A stretch of 64,000 bases of DNA from positions 351,875 to 415,874 of the forward strand of contig VZTI01002052.1 in assembly GCA_013397865.1 (NCBI GenBank). Direction: 5' to 3'. The notes beneath the pieces are model-generated. The model saw nothing but the letters and a program-made list of their open reading frames with translations. It searched no databases and was not told the origin of the DNA. This DNA comes from Struthidea cinerea (Eukaryota; Chordata; Aves; Passeriformes; Corcoracidae). Below, piece after piece: positions 36,889-49,320 of the stretch. Both the position numbers and the translations under genes were made by a program. Positions within the stretch are counted from its first letter, which is position 1. Each line of letters opens with the position of its first letter.

Positions 36889-37230
36889 ATGAAGTCACGA
36901 TTAAACTATAATGAAAGGCTCAAAATTTACCAGCAGAATTTATTTTTTGAATGGGTCACCCACATCAAAGATGCCATATTCCATCATAGAGATAATATTT
37001 TAAAAATAACTTCCTGGATTCACATCCTTCCAACAGATGATTCAGGAGAGAAGAAAATTATAGAGTTCACTCTTGACAAGGGCAGAGCACTCATCTTTCT
37101 TGCAGTAAGACTGCTGTTTGAAGAACAGGTTAAATTGTGGAGGAGGACTGAGAAACAGGCTAGTCAGAAAAAAGAGAAAGCTTATTCCAAGAGGGTACAT
37201 GTTTTAGATGTGTCAAAATCCAATGACTAA
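36889..37230 (+). other. Unassigned 113-codon open frame
   Basis: Starts at ATG and reads through a composition that is varied and protein-like, with a Lys/Arg/Glu-rich C-terminal third (EEQVKLWRRTEKQASQKKEK). An in-frame stop lies about 40 bases upstream, so the frame does not extend. I see no motif, signal peptide or membrane span, and no clear acceptor or promoter. It is probably a chance frame; a decayed retrocopy is the alternative. Confidence 0.12.
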
Positions 37231-40200
37231 TTAAGACAATAATTCAAATTAGAACCAGCTGGTAGTTTAACATTCCTCCGACCCTTATTCAGCAAAAGTT
37301 TTAAGTGTTTGCCTGGTTTGAGTCCCACCAAAGTCAATTAACAATCAAAGCGCAGTTCAGAAAGCTTGAAACCTGAGAATAATTTTCCCTATTTTTTTAA
37401 GGTTTCTGAGGCTTTGGTCTGGTGTTAGCTAGCTCAGTCCAGAGCAGAAGTTTTGTACGAGACCGAATTACAACTACACTTGGTATAGCCTATGTGTAAG
37501 CACAGCAGTGCAACACATAGGGTAATCTGTGAATCATCCAGATCAAATCTTGGTGACCAGAGCCACCATTCAGGTGCAAGAAATCCTTTCTGTGGAGACC
37601 AAATCTCTGGAAAAGCTTCTTCCATATCCATTTATGGATCACCATTTCCCTTTTTGAGACCTCATTTCCCTTTTAAAATTTCTATATAATCTCAGCTAAT
37701 ACAATTGTTTCAGATTATGCAGTTTATTTTGTTTCTATGACAACCTGAGGATGAGAGTTCCAGTGATTAATTACACATCCTGGAGCAGGATCTTAAACTT
37801 CTGGCATTGCCCAAACTGGCCACATTACCATCAGTTCAGAACTTTTTTCCACATCAGAACAACGACCTGCTTCATTCCAGAGACACCCTAAGTCCAGGAA
37901 GAGGAGAAGGCAAGCAGTTCTACAAAATTGCCCTCCAAAAGTCCTAGTGTTAGTGTACAGTAGAAAGTCTCTAACAGAGCCCTTCATGAGAGCTTTCAAG
38001 TAAGTCACGAATTCTTTTCCCTTAACACTTGCCAAGGACAAAATGCAAGACAGTCACAGAAAAACTAAAGTAGTTGCTGTCACTAGCAATAAACTCCAGA
38101 AACTTTAGCAGAAACTTAAAAGCTCTCATACTACTATAGAATAATAATTGGAATTCCCTTCTGCTCTCTCACACCACGTAAAGTCCACTGCTTTGATTAC
38201 CTCTTCAGGTTTTATACTGGGTTTCAGACCTCATGAAGAAGGATTTGAGGTGATTTTCTGACACTCCTAACTTGTCAGAAATTTAGATGTATCCTCTTGT
38301 TATCTCAAGCAGTTTGGACATATCCTTAGGAATGTAGCCATTTTGTGGTCTGGAAAGGTTTTATTGCTGCTTTTTTTTGAGATATCTTGTATTTGCCACA
38401 AAGTTGCTTTTCTGTTTTATTCATTCCCCTGCTGCATTCCAAACATAGGGTTATTGATGAATCTTTTTGATGCACACAGGTTGCCATCATCTCATAGTAT
38501 GAGATAGTGGATGTAGCTTGTGGAACATTGTGTCATATATTTGGGAAATAAGTCACACTCCAAGTTCCTTAATGTACATTTCACACAGAGAAATGCGTGC
38601 CTTATATCTTCTTTCACACACTTAGGCAAGATTTGCAAATATATTTAGCAAAAGGAGAAAAACGTTTGAGAGAGGCAAAAATCATTCTTGGCCTGTTTGT
38701 ATGAATTGTCTGAGTGATAATCTGAAACCCAGCAAATTACTTGCTTTTCCATGAGACTGAGCTCCTTAGAAGCATATTCTATTCTGAGACCAGTGAGCAA
38801 GAAAGAAAATAACCTTGCAGTATCCTTTAAGCCTTATCCAAACAAGAGTCAGGATTTTTTTTAAGTGACTAATGACTGTAGGTGCCTTGAGACTCCATAA
38901 AGAGGTCTGATTTCCAGGGCTTAAGGTGTTGCCTGAAAACAGCAGCCTTGCTGGTGCCTTGTGTTAGCCAATCTAGTGCAGAGGCACCACAACTTACTAG
39001 ACTTTTCCCTTACGTCAACTTCTACTGCAACCTACTGACGATACTGAGTGTGAAACAACCTACAGCCTTCCTGCTTCAGAGACTCCTCCATGTTTCCTCT
39101 CCTACACAAGACTGAAATAGCTGTCCTGGTTGTTTGAATCAAAATTGAGTAATTCAATTTGTCAGACAGAGAAATTTTGGAGACTCATGACATGAGACAT
39201 TCTCTACTTCCAAACCCCAAATGGGAAGAGAAGAAAATGAAGTACTTTGCCCCTTTAGATGTCTAAGATAACCTCCAAGTTGTAAAACAATCAACTCACG
39301 TGCTATAGAGGTGTCAAGCAGACTGACTAAAGCAAAAACAACCAAGGTGCTAATTTCAGCAATCGATCTCCAGGCCAGGGCTCACTTCAAAGGATGCTCG
39401 TGATCATTTGAGTGTTAACATTTCCAAACAACTAGTATAAAAAGAAATATCCTGTACTGGGTTAAGTGACTTTTTTAAAGGAGTGTAATTCATTCCGACT
39501 GATATACCACAGAACATATGTTAAAAATCAGACTCTCTGCAGCATACGAACTGTTACAATTAAAATAATGAAAGTCTACCCTCTAGGGTAAAAATGAATA
39601 TGCCTTTACAAATGATACAAAACAGTGCAGTGTTTAGAAGGAGAAAACTCCACTGTATTTTGAAAGGCACCCCCAGACCACCTTCAAGAAAGAAACACTG
39701 CCCACTAAGATTTCACTCCCGGTGTACCCATCCCCTTGTGCCTTAGAGTTCTGTTCACAATCATTATGCTGTAGATGGCTTTGGACAGCACTGGGTGTGG
39801 ATATTTTCACTGAAGATATTTCCAGGGGAGGACAGCAGATCAGAGACACTGCAACTGGAAGCATTTACAGCATAAAAATTCATGTACATTGGCCAATGTA
39901 GCATGGTCTCCTGCTTTCTCTCTAACTGTAGATCAGGATACCATTTGTTGTAATGGAAATAAAGGGAAATACAACCATGTCTGCAGTAGACCAGAGTCTA
40001 CCTCTCCTGAGCAATGCTGCAGCTTTAAAGGTAGCCATTATGTGTGAGTTAACCACTCATACTCTGACTATCTATATAGTTTATTTTAATTCTCATGGAC
40101 ATGTGTACCTGGCAGGACAGAGAAAGGAGCCTGGGAAGACAGTAAGAATGTTATCCACAAGTAGGTCAGGATATGTCCACCATTTTTAGCCAGCCTGCTT

Positions 40201-40440
40201 TTCTGCAGCTGAGCCTTCCATGCTAGAGAGTCTGTGCAGTCAGACCAAGGAACAGACACTGGGCTGTATTCCTGTCAACCCCCACTGATAAGGGTATGCT
40301 CACACTAGCCTGGGAGGAGGACAGTTCTGTGGCCTCGGACTCAGTGACTACTCATCACTCAAAACTCTTGCCTTGAGCCAGGTCATATTTTCAGGCACCT
40401 CAGGAAGTTATCACCTCCCAGGGAACCCAAAGTCTTCCAG
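37231..40440. other. Non-coding DNA, no gene recognised
   Basis: Only short unassigned frames, on both strands. No repeat element was recognised by eye. Confidence 0.55.
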
Positions 40441-40444
40441 GCCT

Positions 40445-40620
40445 GTGTGGAGTAATTAAGCTCTCTGTTCAAATGCAATTTTAATGGTACAGTGCCCACG
40501 TGCAGTGGCAAACCACAGGCTCACTTGCAAGACAGCTTGGCTGCCTAAGTTATGTTCCAGCTGTCCATTAGCTGTGGATTTCCAGCTAAGACAAAGTAAC
40601 TGCCATATGAGCACTCAGTT
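40445..40620. promoter_or_regulatory. Motif-dense segment, possible enhancer
   Basis: Within about 65 bases lie TAATTA (40453-40458, homeodomain core), ATGCAATTTTAATGG (octamer-like plus homeodomain-like), CACGTG (40497-40502, E-box) and AACCACA (40511-40517, RUNX core), followed by more TAAG and CAGCTG-type words. The segment has no simple repeat. An enhancer role is an inference from motif density alone. Confidence 0.15.
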
Positions 40621-41782
40621 CACTTCAGAAGAAAGTGGAACAATTTCAATTTGACAGGCAACTGAACTGACCCTGTTCTGCTCAGCTGTGTTCTTCTGAT
40701 TGATAGTGCAAATTCTACATGACAGGTCCACCATGTAAAATTACTGCTGTCTCCATGTTGCTAAGATTAACCAGTCAGAACTTCTTTAAGCTGCTAGTCC
40801 CAAACAAACATCTTGGAACAGGTAGTGTTCAGTCTGAGCTTTTCTTTCCATCTTAGCATGTGTTTGTTTTGGTCAATCATATGCCAGGATTTCTGAATAT
40901 TTCTTTCAAAGAATGTTAAGGCAGATAAGTAGGCTTTGGACTTCTGGACAAGAAATTTATTTCTTGATATGTGTTAAATTGCATCCACAGCCTGCTATAA
41001 TATTTCATTGCTGAGTGTCATTCAGATGACTGTCAGTTCTAATATGGCTGGTCGTTGCAAACTCTAATTTGCTCCAGTCCCAGGGTGGATAAAGAGACCA
41101 CAAAACTAATAATCTACTGGTTCCATCACAAACAGCCACAGCTGAAAACATTTTGCAGACTGCCCATAAAGGCTTTGTGTGGCTCCAGTGGCCAAAAAAC
41201 CATGCACATTTGGAGCTCCTGGAAGGAAATTATGCCTGATTGCCACAAGAAGTTTTTCACATGAACCTGGTTCCCATAACACTCTTAGATGCAATGTCAT
41301 GTCTGCACAGAAGTCTCTTCACTTGCCACTTCCTCTAGATTCAATGGCAATACAAACTGCCATGTTTCCCCCTCAGAGCCAATCAAAGACTTCAGTTCCC
41401 TAATGTAAAAATAGTGACGGCATCTGTGAGAGTATCAGCTTGATGCTGGCCATCAGATCTCTACTCACCCACTTGTGAAGAACCCTGCTTCACATATTTA
41501 CTCTCATACAGCTTGTGCTCCATGAAACATTAAGAAAGGAAAAGAGAGTTTCTCTTGCCCATCTTTAAGCTGCACTGGTCAGATACACAAAGAACTCAGA
41601 CTGTAATGAAGATGCATTTCAAATTATGTTCAATCCTGCTGCACTCTTGCACAAAGAAACAACTGTCCCTCACACACAGGCAAGATGCACTTGGCATATG
41701 GGCTTTGCACACCAGGGGAGCAGAGCCAATGCTGGTGTCACCCAGCAGACACAACCTTTCATTCACCAACAGCCAGCAAAAG

Positions 41783-41845
41783 AATCGCAGAATCACAGAA
41801 CGTTTTGAGCTGGAAGGGACCCCCAAGGATCATCAATTGAGCACC
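41783..41845 (-). mobile_element. Short CR1 tail fragment, inverted
   Basis: AGAATCGCAGAATCACAGAA followed by GAGCTGGAAGGGACCCCCAAGGATCATCAA is the reverse complement of a CR1 3' end. Similarity stops after about 60 bases, so this is a severely 5'-truncated insertion or a remnant. Confidence 0.85.
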
Positions 41846-42103
41846 TTTGCTTCCTTTCCTAGGAATCCCATAAGTCTGGGATCAATGCACAAGGAAGATG
41901 AATTAAGGCCATGATGATTGTATAATGAAAAATGCAGACATAAACGTCAGAGCAGACTTGAGAGAAAACATGTCCACCTAATAGAAGAATCTATTACACT
42001 TTCCTGTCTGGCCATACCCTCACTATTTTAACCACACAGAATTAAACCCGGCTAAGTTACAAATGTTCAGTTGAAAACTGCAAATGAATGTAACTGAACT
42101 CAA

Positions 42104-42180
42104 GCTCCTTGTCCTTCTCCACTCTCATCTTCTTTTTTACTGTCATCTCTTTTCTTCCCCCTTCCTTCCTCCCTTCCCAG
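42104..42180 (+). repeat. Pyrimidine-rich tract
   Basis: Roughly 75 bases dominated by C and T (for example TCTTTTCTTCCCCCTTCCTT), ending in CCCTTCCCAG. It could simply be a polypyrimidine repeat or act as the acceptor tract for the exon-like segment that follows. Confidence 0.75.
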
Positions 42181-42272
42181 TCAGCATTTTTGAAGTTTAT
42201 CTCATACTCAACTCTGGCATTTCAGTAATGTGCTTGGAAGTTGCTCCTAGAGGCCAAACTTTATTCTTCCAT
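42181..42272 (+). other. Exon-like open segment with strong splice sites
   Basis: Bounded by a long pyrimidine tract ending CCCAG and by TTCCAT/GTGAGT. The 92 bases hold two leading bases plus 30 open codons reading from SIFEVYLILNSG, so the acceptor phase (one base carried over) matches the phase left by the donor after 19318, although 23 kb separates them and the match has a one-in-three chance. No family is recognised and there is no independent proof of splicing. Confidence 0.2.
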
Positions 42273-45200
42273 GTGAGTTATTTTTTGTTTCACTCTTGAA
42301 CAGGCATTTCTTGGAAGGGCAAGTACTCACAGAACATGGCAATCATGTAAATATTAATATTCACACAGCATTGAAGATTACAAAATAATTAGAAACTATA
42401 TAACCATGTAACTCAGTTTATAAAGAGTTTGACAGTTATAGGACCAAATTTTGTCTTTCTTCCAGGCCTGACTCCTTGGAAACTCTTTTTTTCCCTTTGT
42501 TTATGAGAAATTAATCATCTGGAACCTGATCCAAACAGCTCTAGAGTCAATGCAAGTCTCTCATTGACTGCAGCAGATTTTGGTCTTTGATTAAGTAAAC
42601 TCTCTTGAGTCCTTGGCAGCTCAGACCTCAAGCACATTACAGGCCTCCTGATACACCATCCCCTTTCTGAAAAGCAAGTTTTCAGAAAACTTTCACATGA
42701 GATTCACTCTTGGAACAGATGAGAGGGTCAGGCAAAGCCTTTCATTTGGAGAGAGGACATGCATGTCCTCAAGCACATTAGGTCACGTACCACCAGAGCC
42801 TCTTTAGACCACAACATCTAAGGGTCAGCTGCCTGGCTGAGCGCCCACCTGGTAACACCAGGCCAGGTCCTGGCAGACAGTGACAATCACATCTCCGGAG
42901 AGGAGCAGAGGGTTTGTAGGGCTGTGCCGTAGATAACTCTCCACAAAAGGAACGTGGAGTGGGAACTGTGAAACATGGCTTGGCAGGCATAGCATCAGCA
43001 AAGGGTGCTTCCAGCTTCCCCCTCTACTACCCAGCCACCACTTTGGATCAGACTTTGCTTTTCTGGTGGTAGCATCTATTTCTCTTTCTGGCTTGCACAC
43101 AGTTATGGAGTCAAACAAACAAACTACACGTCTGAATACAGCCCTTTATTTACAGCGGATTTAGTACCAATTGGTTTATGGGAGCTGTTTACGTGCAATC
43201 TCTGTTTTTACAGATTTGTTGCTTTAACTTGTTTTCCTTCTAGCTGTAGAGGGGCAGCAAACATTGTGATAAAGAGATGCCAATGGACAGGTTTTCTCTC
43301 ACATGTTGTAGGAACCCTTGATAGAATGCAACAGCCAACAAACTGTGTCCCTTACTCAAAAAATGAAATGTGTTTTAGACTAGAAGAGAACTGACTGGTG
43401 AATAGCAAACAACAAGTATTTAATACTGGGCACTTTTTTTGTCTAAGAAACTGTGGAAAGTCAGTCCTAACTTAATTATGTTCACAGGGAGGCATTTCAG
43501 AGATATTCACAGAGCAAATGCATCACTCTGCTTGAACAGTGAGACCTAAAATAACATTTAATGGCACTCTCCCTAAACCAAAAGAACCTCCTTGGAATAC
43601 ATTTTAACTGTACTTTCTGCGCAAACACATTCAGTAAATCCCAGAAATGTTACAGAGTCTTTTGCAGTGAAAGTGTTTCTCAGGTGAATACATGTGCTTT
43701 AGCTGTTTATTATTATAGTATGTTCTGAAGCTGTCTCCATCCCATGTTTCTGGAAGATTGGGTTGAAACAGTTCATATTTAAAGCTAGTATGGCACCATC
43801 ACAATATTGCATGGTATCCAAAAGAAAGCAATTCAGAAGGTGAATTGTAAGTAGTCCACATTTCACAACGATTCAGTTATGTCTTTTTTTCCCCTGCACA
43901 TATATATTCTGTGCCCTGGGGCTGAGGTTTCACAATACTACCATGCCCCAGTAGTTTATTCCCCACACCTTGTGTTTCTCCTCCCTGATCATTTGTATAC
44001 CCTCCAGAACAAGCTGGCTCATATTTAGGGAGAAATTTCTTCAGTAATTAATGTTTGACCTCCAAATAGTTGCAAAGCAATTTGAATTACATGTCTAAAT
44101 AGATAATTTAAAAGCTTTTATTTAGCGTTAAAATACAAATTGTGAAGGCTTTCTCCTATTCACTCTAGATAACTTTGTATGTATCCATTGAAGGATGAAT
44201 TCCAAAACATTACCACTGACTGGTATCTAATATGTGCTTTTTGCAGTAATTTTAAAAGACAATGTATCATTCATTTGCATGAGTTTTCACAAATAGCAGT
44301 CCCCCTCTAATCCCTGAAACTAAATACACAAAGCAGGCTGAACTGAATTTTGGCTTTAATACTGAATGAAGTCAAAGAAAATGGTTTACTGTTATGAATT
44401 TCTACTGCTTCTTTGCATTTTTATTTGCATGTAAATGGTCACGATTCAATTTAATAGTTACTGATTGTTCAAGGCTAAGGGAAGGAGTGATGTGAATTCC
44501 CTCCATGCTCCCACTAATGCCTTGTGCCTGTGTCATGAAGTCACAGTGAGGGACAAGAGGTTGCCATGGAATGCAAGCTCTCTGATGCTTTCTCAGCAGT
44601 GCTGGAGCTGCAGAAACAGTGGTAGCCAGAGCTTTGAAGAAGCACTGGTTGAACTTCACATACATAAATTAAACACTGTAGTGAATTTTCTCGGGAGTGT
44701 CTGTAGCTGCATGTTCGTCTGAACAGCAATATGTCTACATTTCACAAACAAAAATGGAAAAAATTCTATTCTAAATCTAAAAATTAGACTCCATCCTTTC
44801 AAACAGTTGCTCTGCATTCTTCTAAAAACTGTGCTGCTATACATATTCAGTGGGGCACAGCATGTTACCAGGTAATTTCTACAAACTTCTCTAAATTAGT
44901 AATTGAAGTCAGTCAATGCCAACAGCCAGAGAAAAAATTCTTACTTCAACTGAGAGAGATTTTATGTTCAAACTTCAGAGTAGAGGACAAGAGGGATACA
45001 ACCTTGCATTTTGAAAACAAGTCTCAACTTTACACCACATAAGGTCAGTCCCAGCTCCTGAGTGAGGCATCAGGACATATGGTAAAGAATATCAGAATGA
45101 CATCTGGGCAAAGAGGTATCAATGGACATTTTCACTGAATACTCAAAAAGTTGAAAAAAATAATAAAATATCTTCCAGAATACACATTAAAACCATGAGC

Positions 45201-47465
45201 CAACCAAGCTGTTTCATTATCTTGATATCTTATGTGTATTAATATATACTAGACACATTCAACTAACAGTAAAATCATTTAATTTGACCTTGGATTTGGA
45301 AAGTGGATTTTTAAAAAGTCACATATACTCTTTCTGATGATTGTTATTATATTCAATGCAGCTGTCTCATGGCACCAGACAGGATGACCCAATGCCTCAT
45401 CTCAAGGATGTTGCAGCAAATTTTCCAGCATGCTTGCATGAGGGTTCTGTCCCTCCATGTTCAAGACTGTCACAGAATGACTTGATGACACCCAGATACA
45501 AAAAGAAAGCTTTCTGTTCATATCAGCTCTCAAACTGGTACAACACTATCTTTTCTATTGCATTGTCCCTTATCTTACTCAGCCTTGTACTTTCAGATGT
45601 CCATTCATAAATCAATTGAAAATTAATTCTCTCCAAATGCAGCCTGTCATTTATGAAAAACATAACCATGGATCTTGTTTGACAGAAAAAAGATTCACTC
45701 CTAATTTGAGTAAAAGTGAATGCTAGAGCATCTTTTGAGGATTAAATTTGGTGTGGCTAAGTGCATCATAAGCTTTGTTTCTCCATGTGGTTGATTATCC
45801 CATTCCTAGTCTCAGTTATGAGCTAGATGTCATCATCATCACTGAGCCTGTTCATGGATTTAGAACAAGTGCATGTATTACTGTAGAAGTTGGCAGGAAA
45901 TTCAAAGGCACTGAGGGTGAAAACTGAGGGTGAACCACATAAACATAGAAACATAGACACTGCCATTCTGACACCAAAGGAAAGCGCTAAGGCCACAGCT
46001 CCCATCTGAGCAATGTCAGGCCCATGGAGGACCTATCATTAAGCTGGCTCTGCCTGGAGGTGAAAGGAAGAATGACCGAGAAAGAAACTCATCAAGAGGC
46101 AGCTGATCCCTTCAATCAGGACCAAGATGACCCGGAAGAGTTCTTGCCAAGCTGCAGATGCATAAGACAGAAAAACCCTGACAAGGTCTTTGGGGTAATG
46201 ACAAGTCACCTGAAACCCAAAAGATCCTGTTAGATATGAGCTTGCTGTGATTAGATTAAGTGTTCTCTTTCTGTAATTTCTTCGTTTACCTCTTTTATAA
46301 ACATTTGTAACTGTGTTGCCTATATTGGATGCTCTAAGAACTTCTCCTGGCATAATTCCCAAAACTCTCCTTTAATTTAAACCAGGCTAAGGTAGCCGGG
46401 TAAGACCTAAGTGTTTTTCATCAAGACTGGTGAATTTAAAAACATGAGTATTAAGAAACTGTGTCATGTATCCAGCTCCCCAACATACTTCAAGAGAGTC
46501 AAAGGGTAAAGGACCTGCCCTTACAGAAACTTCATGAGCTGACTGAAGACTTGGCCCTGCTAGGAATGAGAAAAAGTCCTGTGAACATAGCCTCCCCTGG
46601 CACACAGCGAGGTGGTGGGAAGCAGTCCTGTGCACAAGGAGCCTCCAGGATATACAGGAGATTTTTCTAAAGGAAAAGCATTTTTATTTTCCATGATTGC
46701 ACATGGCAGACAGTATTAGACAGTTTGACAGACCTGCCCCTCTCAGAAGTCACATGACTGTCTTTATTTGCAAAACCAGCTCTGGAAAATCTAAGTGCAG
46801 CTGAAAAACACCTGGAAAAGTTCTGAGTGTGCAAAACCTGTAGTTTCACAGTTTAGCCTCAAAATCAAGCCACTGTTGTGTTAGAGTGGCATGATGCCTG
46901 TTTCAGCACAATGTTTTTTCTCTTAAGGTTTTCAAATAGAGCTTTAAAGTTAAAAAATAAACTGTTTGTACAGTTGTGTTTAATCTATATGTTGGATTCA
47001 TGTGGACAGGCCCCCTCTTTTAGAAACAGCAAAATTCTTTGACCACAGCCTTAGGTTTTGAGGTGTATTTAAGTCAGCATGCTCCATTTAAAGTAGGATT
47101 CACAAGACACTATCACAATGCAAACAAAGTTCATTGCTACCTATAATCTTCTCTTCACTTTAAGAACCAGCAGAGAATGAGGCTTGTGCCAGGTACCACA
47201 CCAAGAGAACACCAGACTGGCTCCATAGAAGGAGCTTATTGAACAAACTGAGACCTGGTGGTGGGAAACACACAAGCCCTTGGAAGGCCTAATGAACACA
47301 AAGCAGTAGCTCCAGGTATTGGAGTGGGGGATTGGCCAGAAGGTTTAGGAAATGAAAGGAAGAAATGCTATAAGATATGGTAAGCAAAGGCATACAAGTG
47401 GAGTGACACAGAGTTGAAGAAGCTGAACAAAAGGGAATGGGAGGAAGGAAACAAACAGGCAGACA
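42273..47465. other. Non-coding DNA, no gene recognised
   Basis: Short unassigned frames only. At 46024-46362 frames are open on both strands over about 200-320 bases, again without a recognised domain. Confidence 0.5.
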
Positions 47466-48005
47466 GTGTGGCTAGCTGGAGTCCAGGCAAAGCTCTGTGG
47501 AGCCTCTGAATGCCAGAAGTCCTGGGTTGTGGCTGGCTACAGTCTCTGGCCAGTTCCTCTGCAAACTTCCCTGTGGGCCAAAAAGTGGATGGGGAGGATG
47601 AGGCACCTGGGCAGGGCTCTTCCCTGCACACCTCTGGGTTCAGAAGGTTGCTGGCAAGCTCCATCTCTCCCCTTCCTCTCCATGCAGCAGGCTGGGTTTT
47701 GGCTGCCTTCACAGCTGCAGCTGTTCCTACCAGCTGGAATCAACCGTCCTGGCCCTGTTCCAGCTCAAAAGCAATTACATTCTTGCAAGTGGATATTGCA
47801 ACTTCCTGTCCTAAACAATCATGTACTGTTCCTCTGCACTTTTAACCAGCTGCTGCCTTCTACTCAGAGATGGCTGCAGGCACAGGGGTGGGGCCCTGGA
47901 AGAAAGGTGGTGGTGTATCAAGAAGAGATCACTCCTGTGGAGGTTCACCTGCAGCTTAGAAAGGTCAGGGAGTCCTTCCTAACAGCTCTGGATGTCTATA
48001 TATAG
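47466..48005 (+). other. Unassigned 179-codon open frame
   Basis: The longest open frame outside the low-complexity and CR1/LTR sequence. It is Trp-, Gln- and Leu-rich (for example WLQAQGWGPGRKVVVYQEE near the C-terminus) and lies in a moderately GC-rich patch where other frames on both strands also stay open, which argues for a composition effect. No domain, signal peptide or conserved motif is evident. It may be part of an unrecognised repeat or a chance frame. Confidence 0.12.
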
Positions 48006-49104
48006 CACTCAGTGCTTCAGCAACATATCAGTGATGGAGAGTAATATTACCTGGGCTAGACACTGCAGCAGGAGAATGCTTCTTCTTGGCCCAAATCTTC
48101 CAGGAGAAATCTTCCTCCGTGCCTGAACTTCATAAAACAAGGCATCTCCAAGAGCTTTGGCAAGAACTCCCTTGCCTTTGCCAAGCATTTAAAACCAGAG
48201 CCTGGCCCATAACACCTGCAAAGTGGTTTTGTAAAATACCTTAGTGCAAAATTTGCTGAAGGCATCCAAATGATAAGCAGGATTACTGGTCCCAAACTAA
48301 CATAGCTACTTACCTGCAGCTGGTCTTTCAGAACGCTTCCCCTAAATCTCCAGCTTCTACATTGTGCGCACATGAGAAGAAGAGGAGGTATATATATTTG
48401 TCTGCCACAGAAGAACCAGAATCTGCCGAGGCATACTGTTCCTTTCTAACTTTGCTACAGCAGCGTGGATCTAAAGTGATCATAAGACTTCTCATTTCTG
48501 TAACCCTTCCCACATCTGAGCTTTTCAGAGGCATGGATTAGTCAAGGTACCCACCCCTCTGAGGAAGGTGCTCACACATTTGTTAATGTAAGCACAACAC
48601 AGAGTTGCACAGAGTGAGGCAAAGTACCTTGAAAGACAGAATACACACATGGGGAAGCTGGAAGCCAGGCTCCCAAGTAAAAGGCTGCAAGCATGCTGTA
48701 AAAGGTCAGAAGGATTTTGGGGATAGAAATTCCCACTCAGACACGAACCATCTCTTGTAACAATCAGCAGATCCACACTGACTGGTCAGGACAGTTAAAC
48801 CCCTTATTTCATCTAAGAATAACTGACTACACATTTGGGGAGGGAAGGCTTCTAAACGTTGCTGATTCTTACCTTAGTTCCTAGTGCCTAAACCTTGATG
48901 TCTGTAGTTAGTGGCCTGTTGATGTGCCTGTGAATTACTTGTACCTGGTGGAAATACCAAGTATTCTATGAACAGAACAGTCCCTTACCATGACTAAAAA
49001 AGCCTGATAGATGTTTTCTGAAGTTCTGAAATTGCAGTTAACATTATTTCCCATGCACTTTAATAGACCAATATTAAGTGACGCACTGACAAAAGAAGGA
49101 TTTT

Positions 49105-49106
<2 letters not shown>
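48006..49106. other. Non-coding DNA with one minus-strand exon-like segment
   Basis: No gene or repeat family recognised apart from the small exon-like segment listed at 48314-48356. Confidence 0.5.
48314..48356 (-). other. Small exon-like segment with strong splice sites
   Basis: On the minus strand a pyrimidine tract (TACCTCCTCTTCTTCTCATG) leads to an acceptor ATGTAG, and GCTGCAG/GTAAGTAG follows 43 bases later. One frame is open across it (SWRFRGSVLKDQLQ). No product is recognised. Same caveat as for other splice-like pairs here. Confidence 0.2.

Positions 49107-49147
<41 letters not shown>
49107..49147 (+). repeat. Uninterrupted A41 homopolymer
   Basis: Forty-one consecutive A residues. 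No AATAAA lies in the 30 bases upstream and no flanking target duplication was found, so a retroposed tail is not demonstrated. Length is likely variable and sequencing error is possible. Confidence 0.9.
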
Positions 49148-49149
<2 letters not shown>

Positions 49150-49275
49150 AAACTAACAGCCGTGTGATTTTTCCACCTAGTGTTTTAGATTTGTGATAGG
49201 CCATGTCTTGGCTGACAGCCAGGCAGTCCTAAATATAGTGTAAAATCAAATATTTAAGTGTAAGTCTGAACAGAC

Positions 49276-49320
49276 GGGTTTTTTGGTTGGTTTTGGGTTT
49301 GGTTTTTCTTTTCTTTTTTA
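49276..49320 (+). repeat. G/T-rich tract with GGTTT words
   Basis: Reads GGTTTTTTGGTTGG and TTTTGGGTTTGG before a T/C run. It is the strand complement in style of the AAACC array at 57.8 kb. Confidence 0.7.

Noticed and set aside
46039..46362. Opposed frames on both strands with protein-like composition
   Set aside because: No recognised domain, no consistent splice sites, and dual-strand openness suggests chance.
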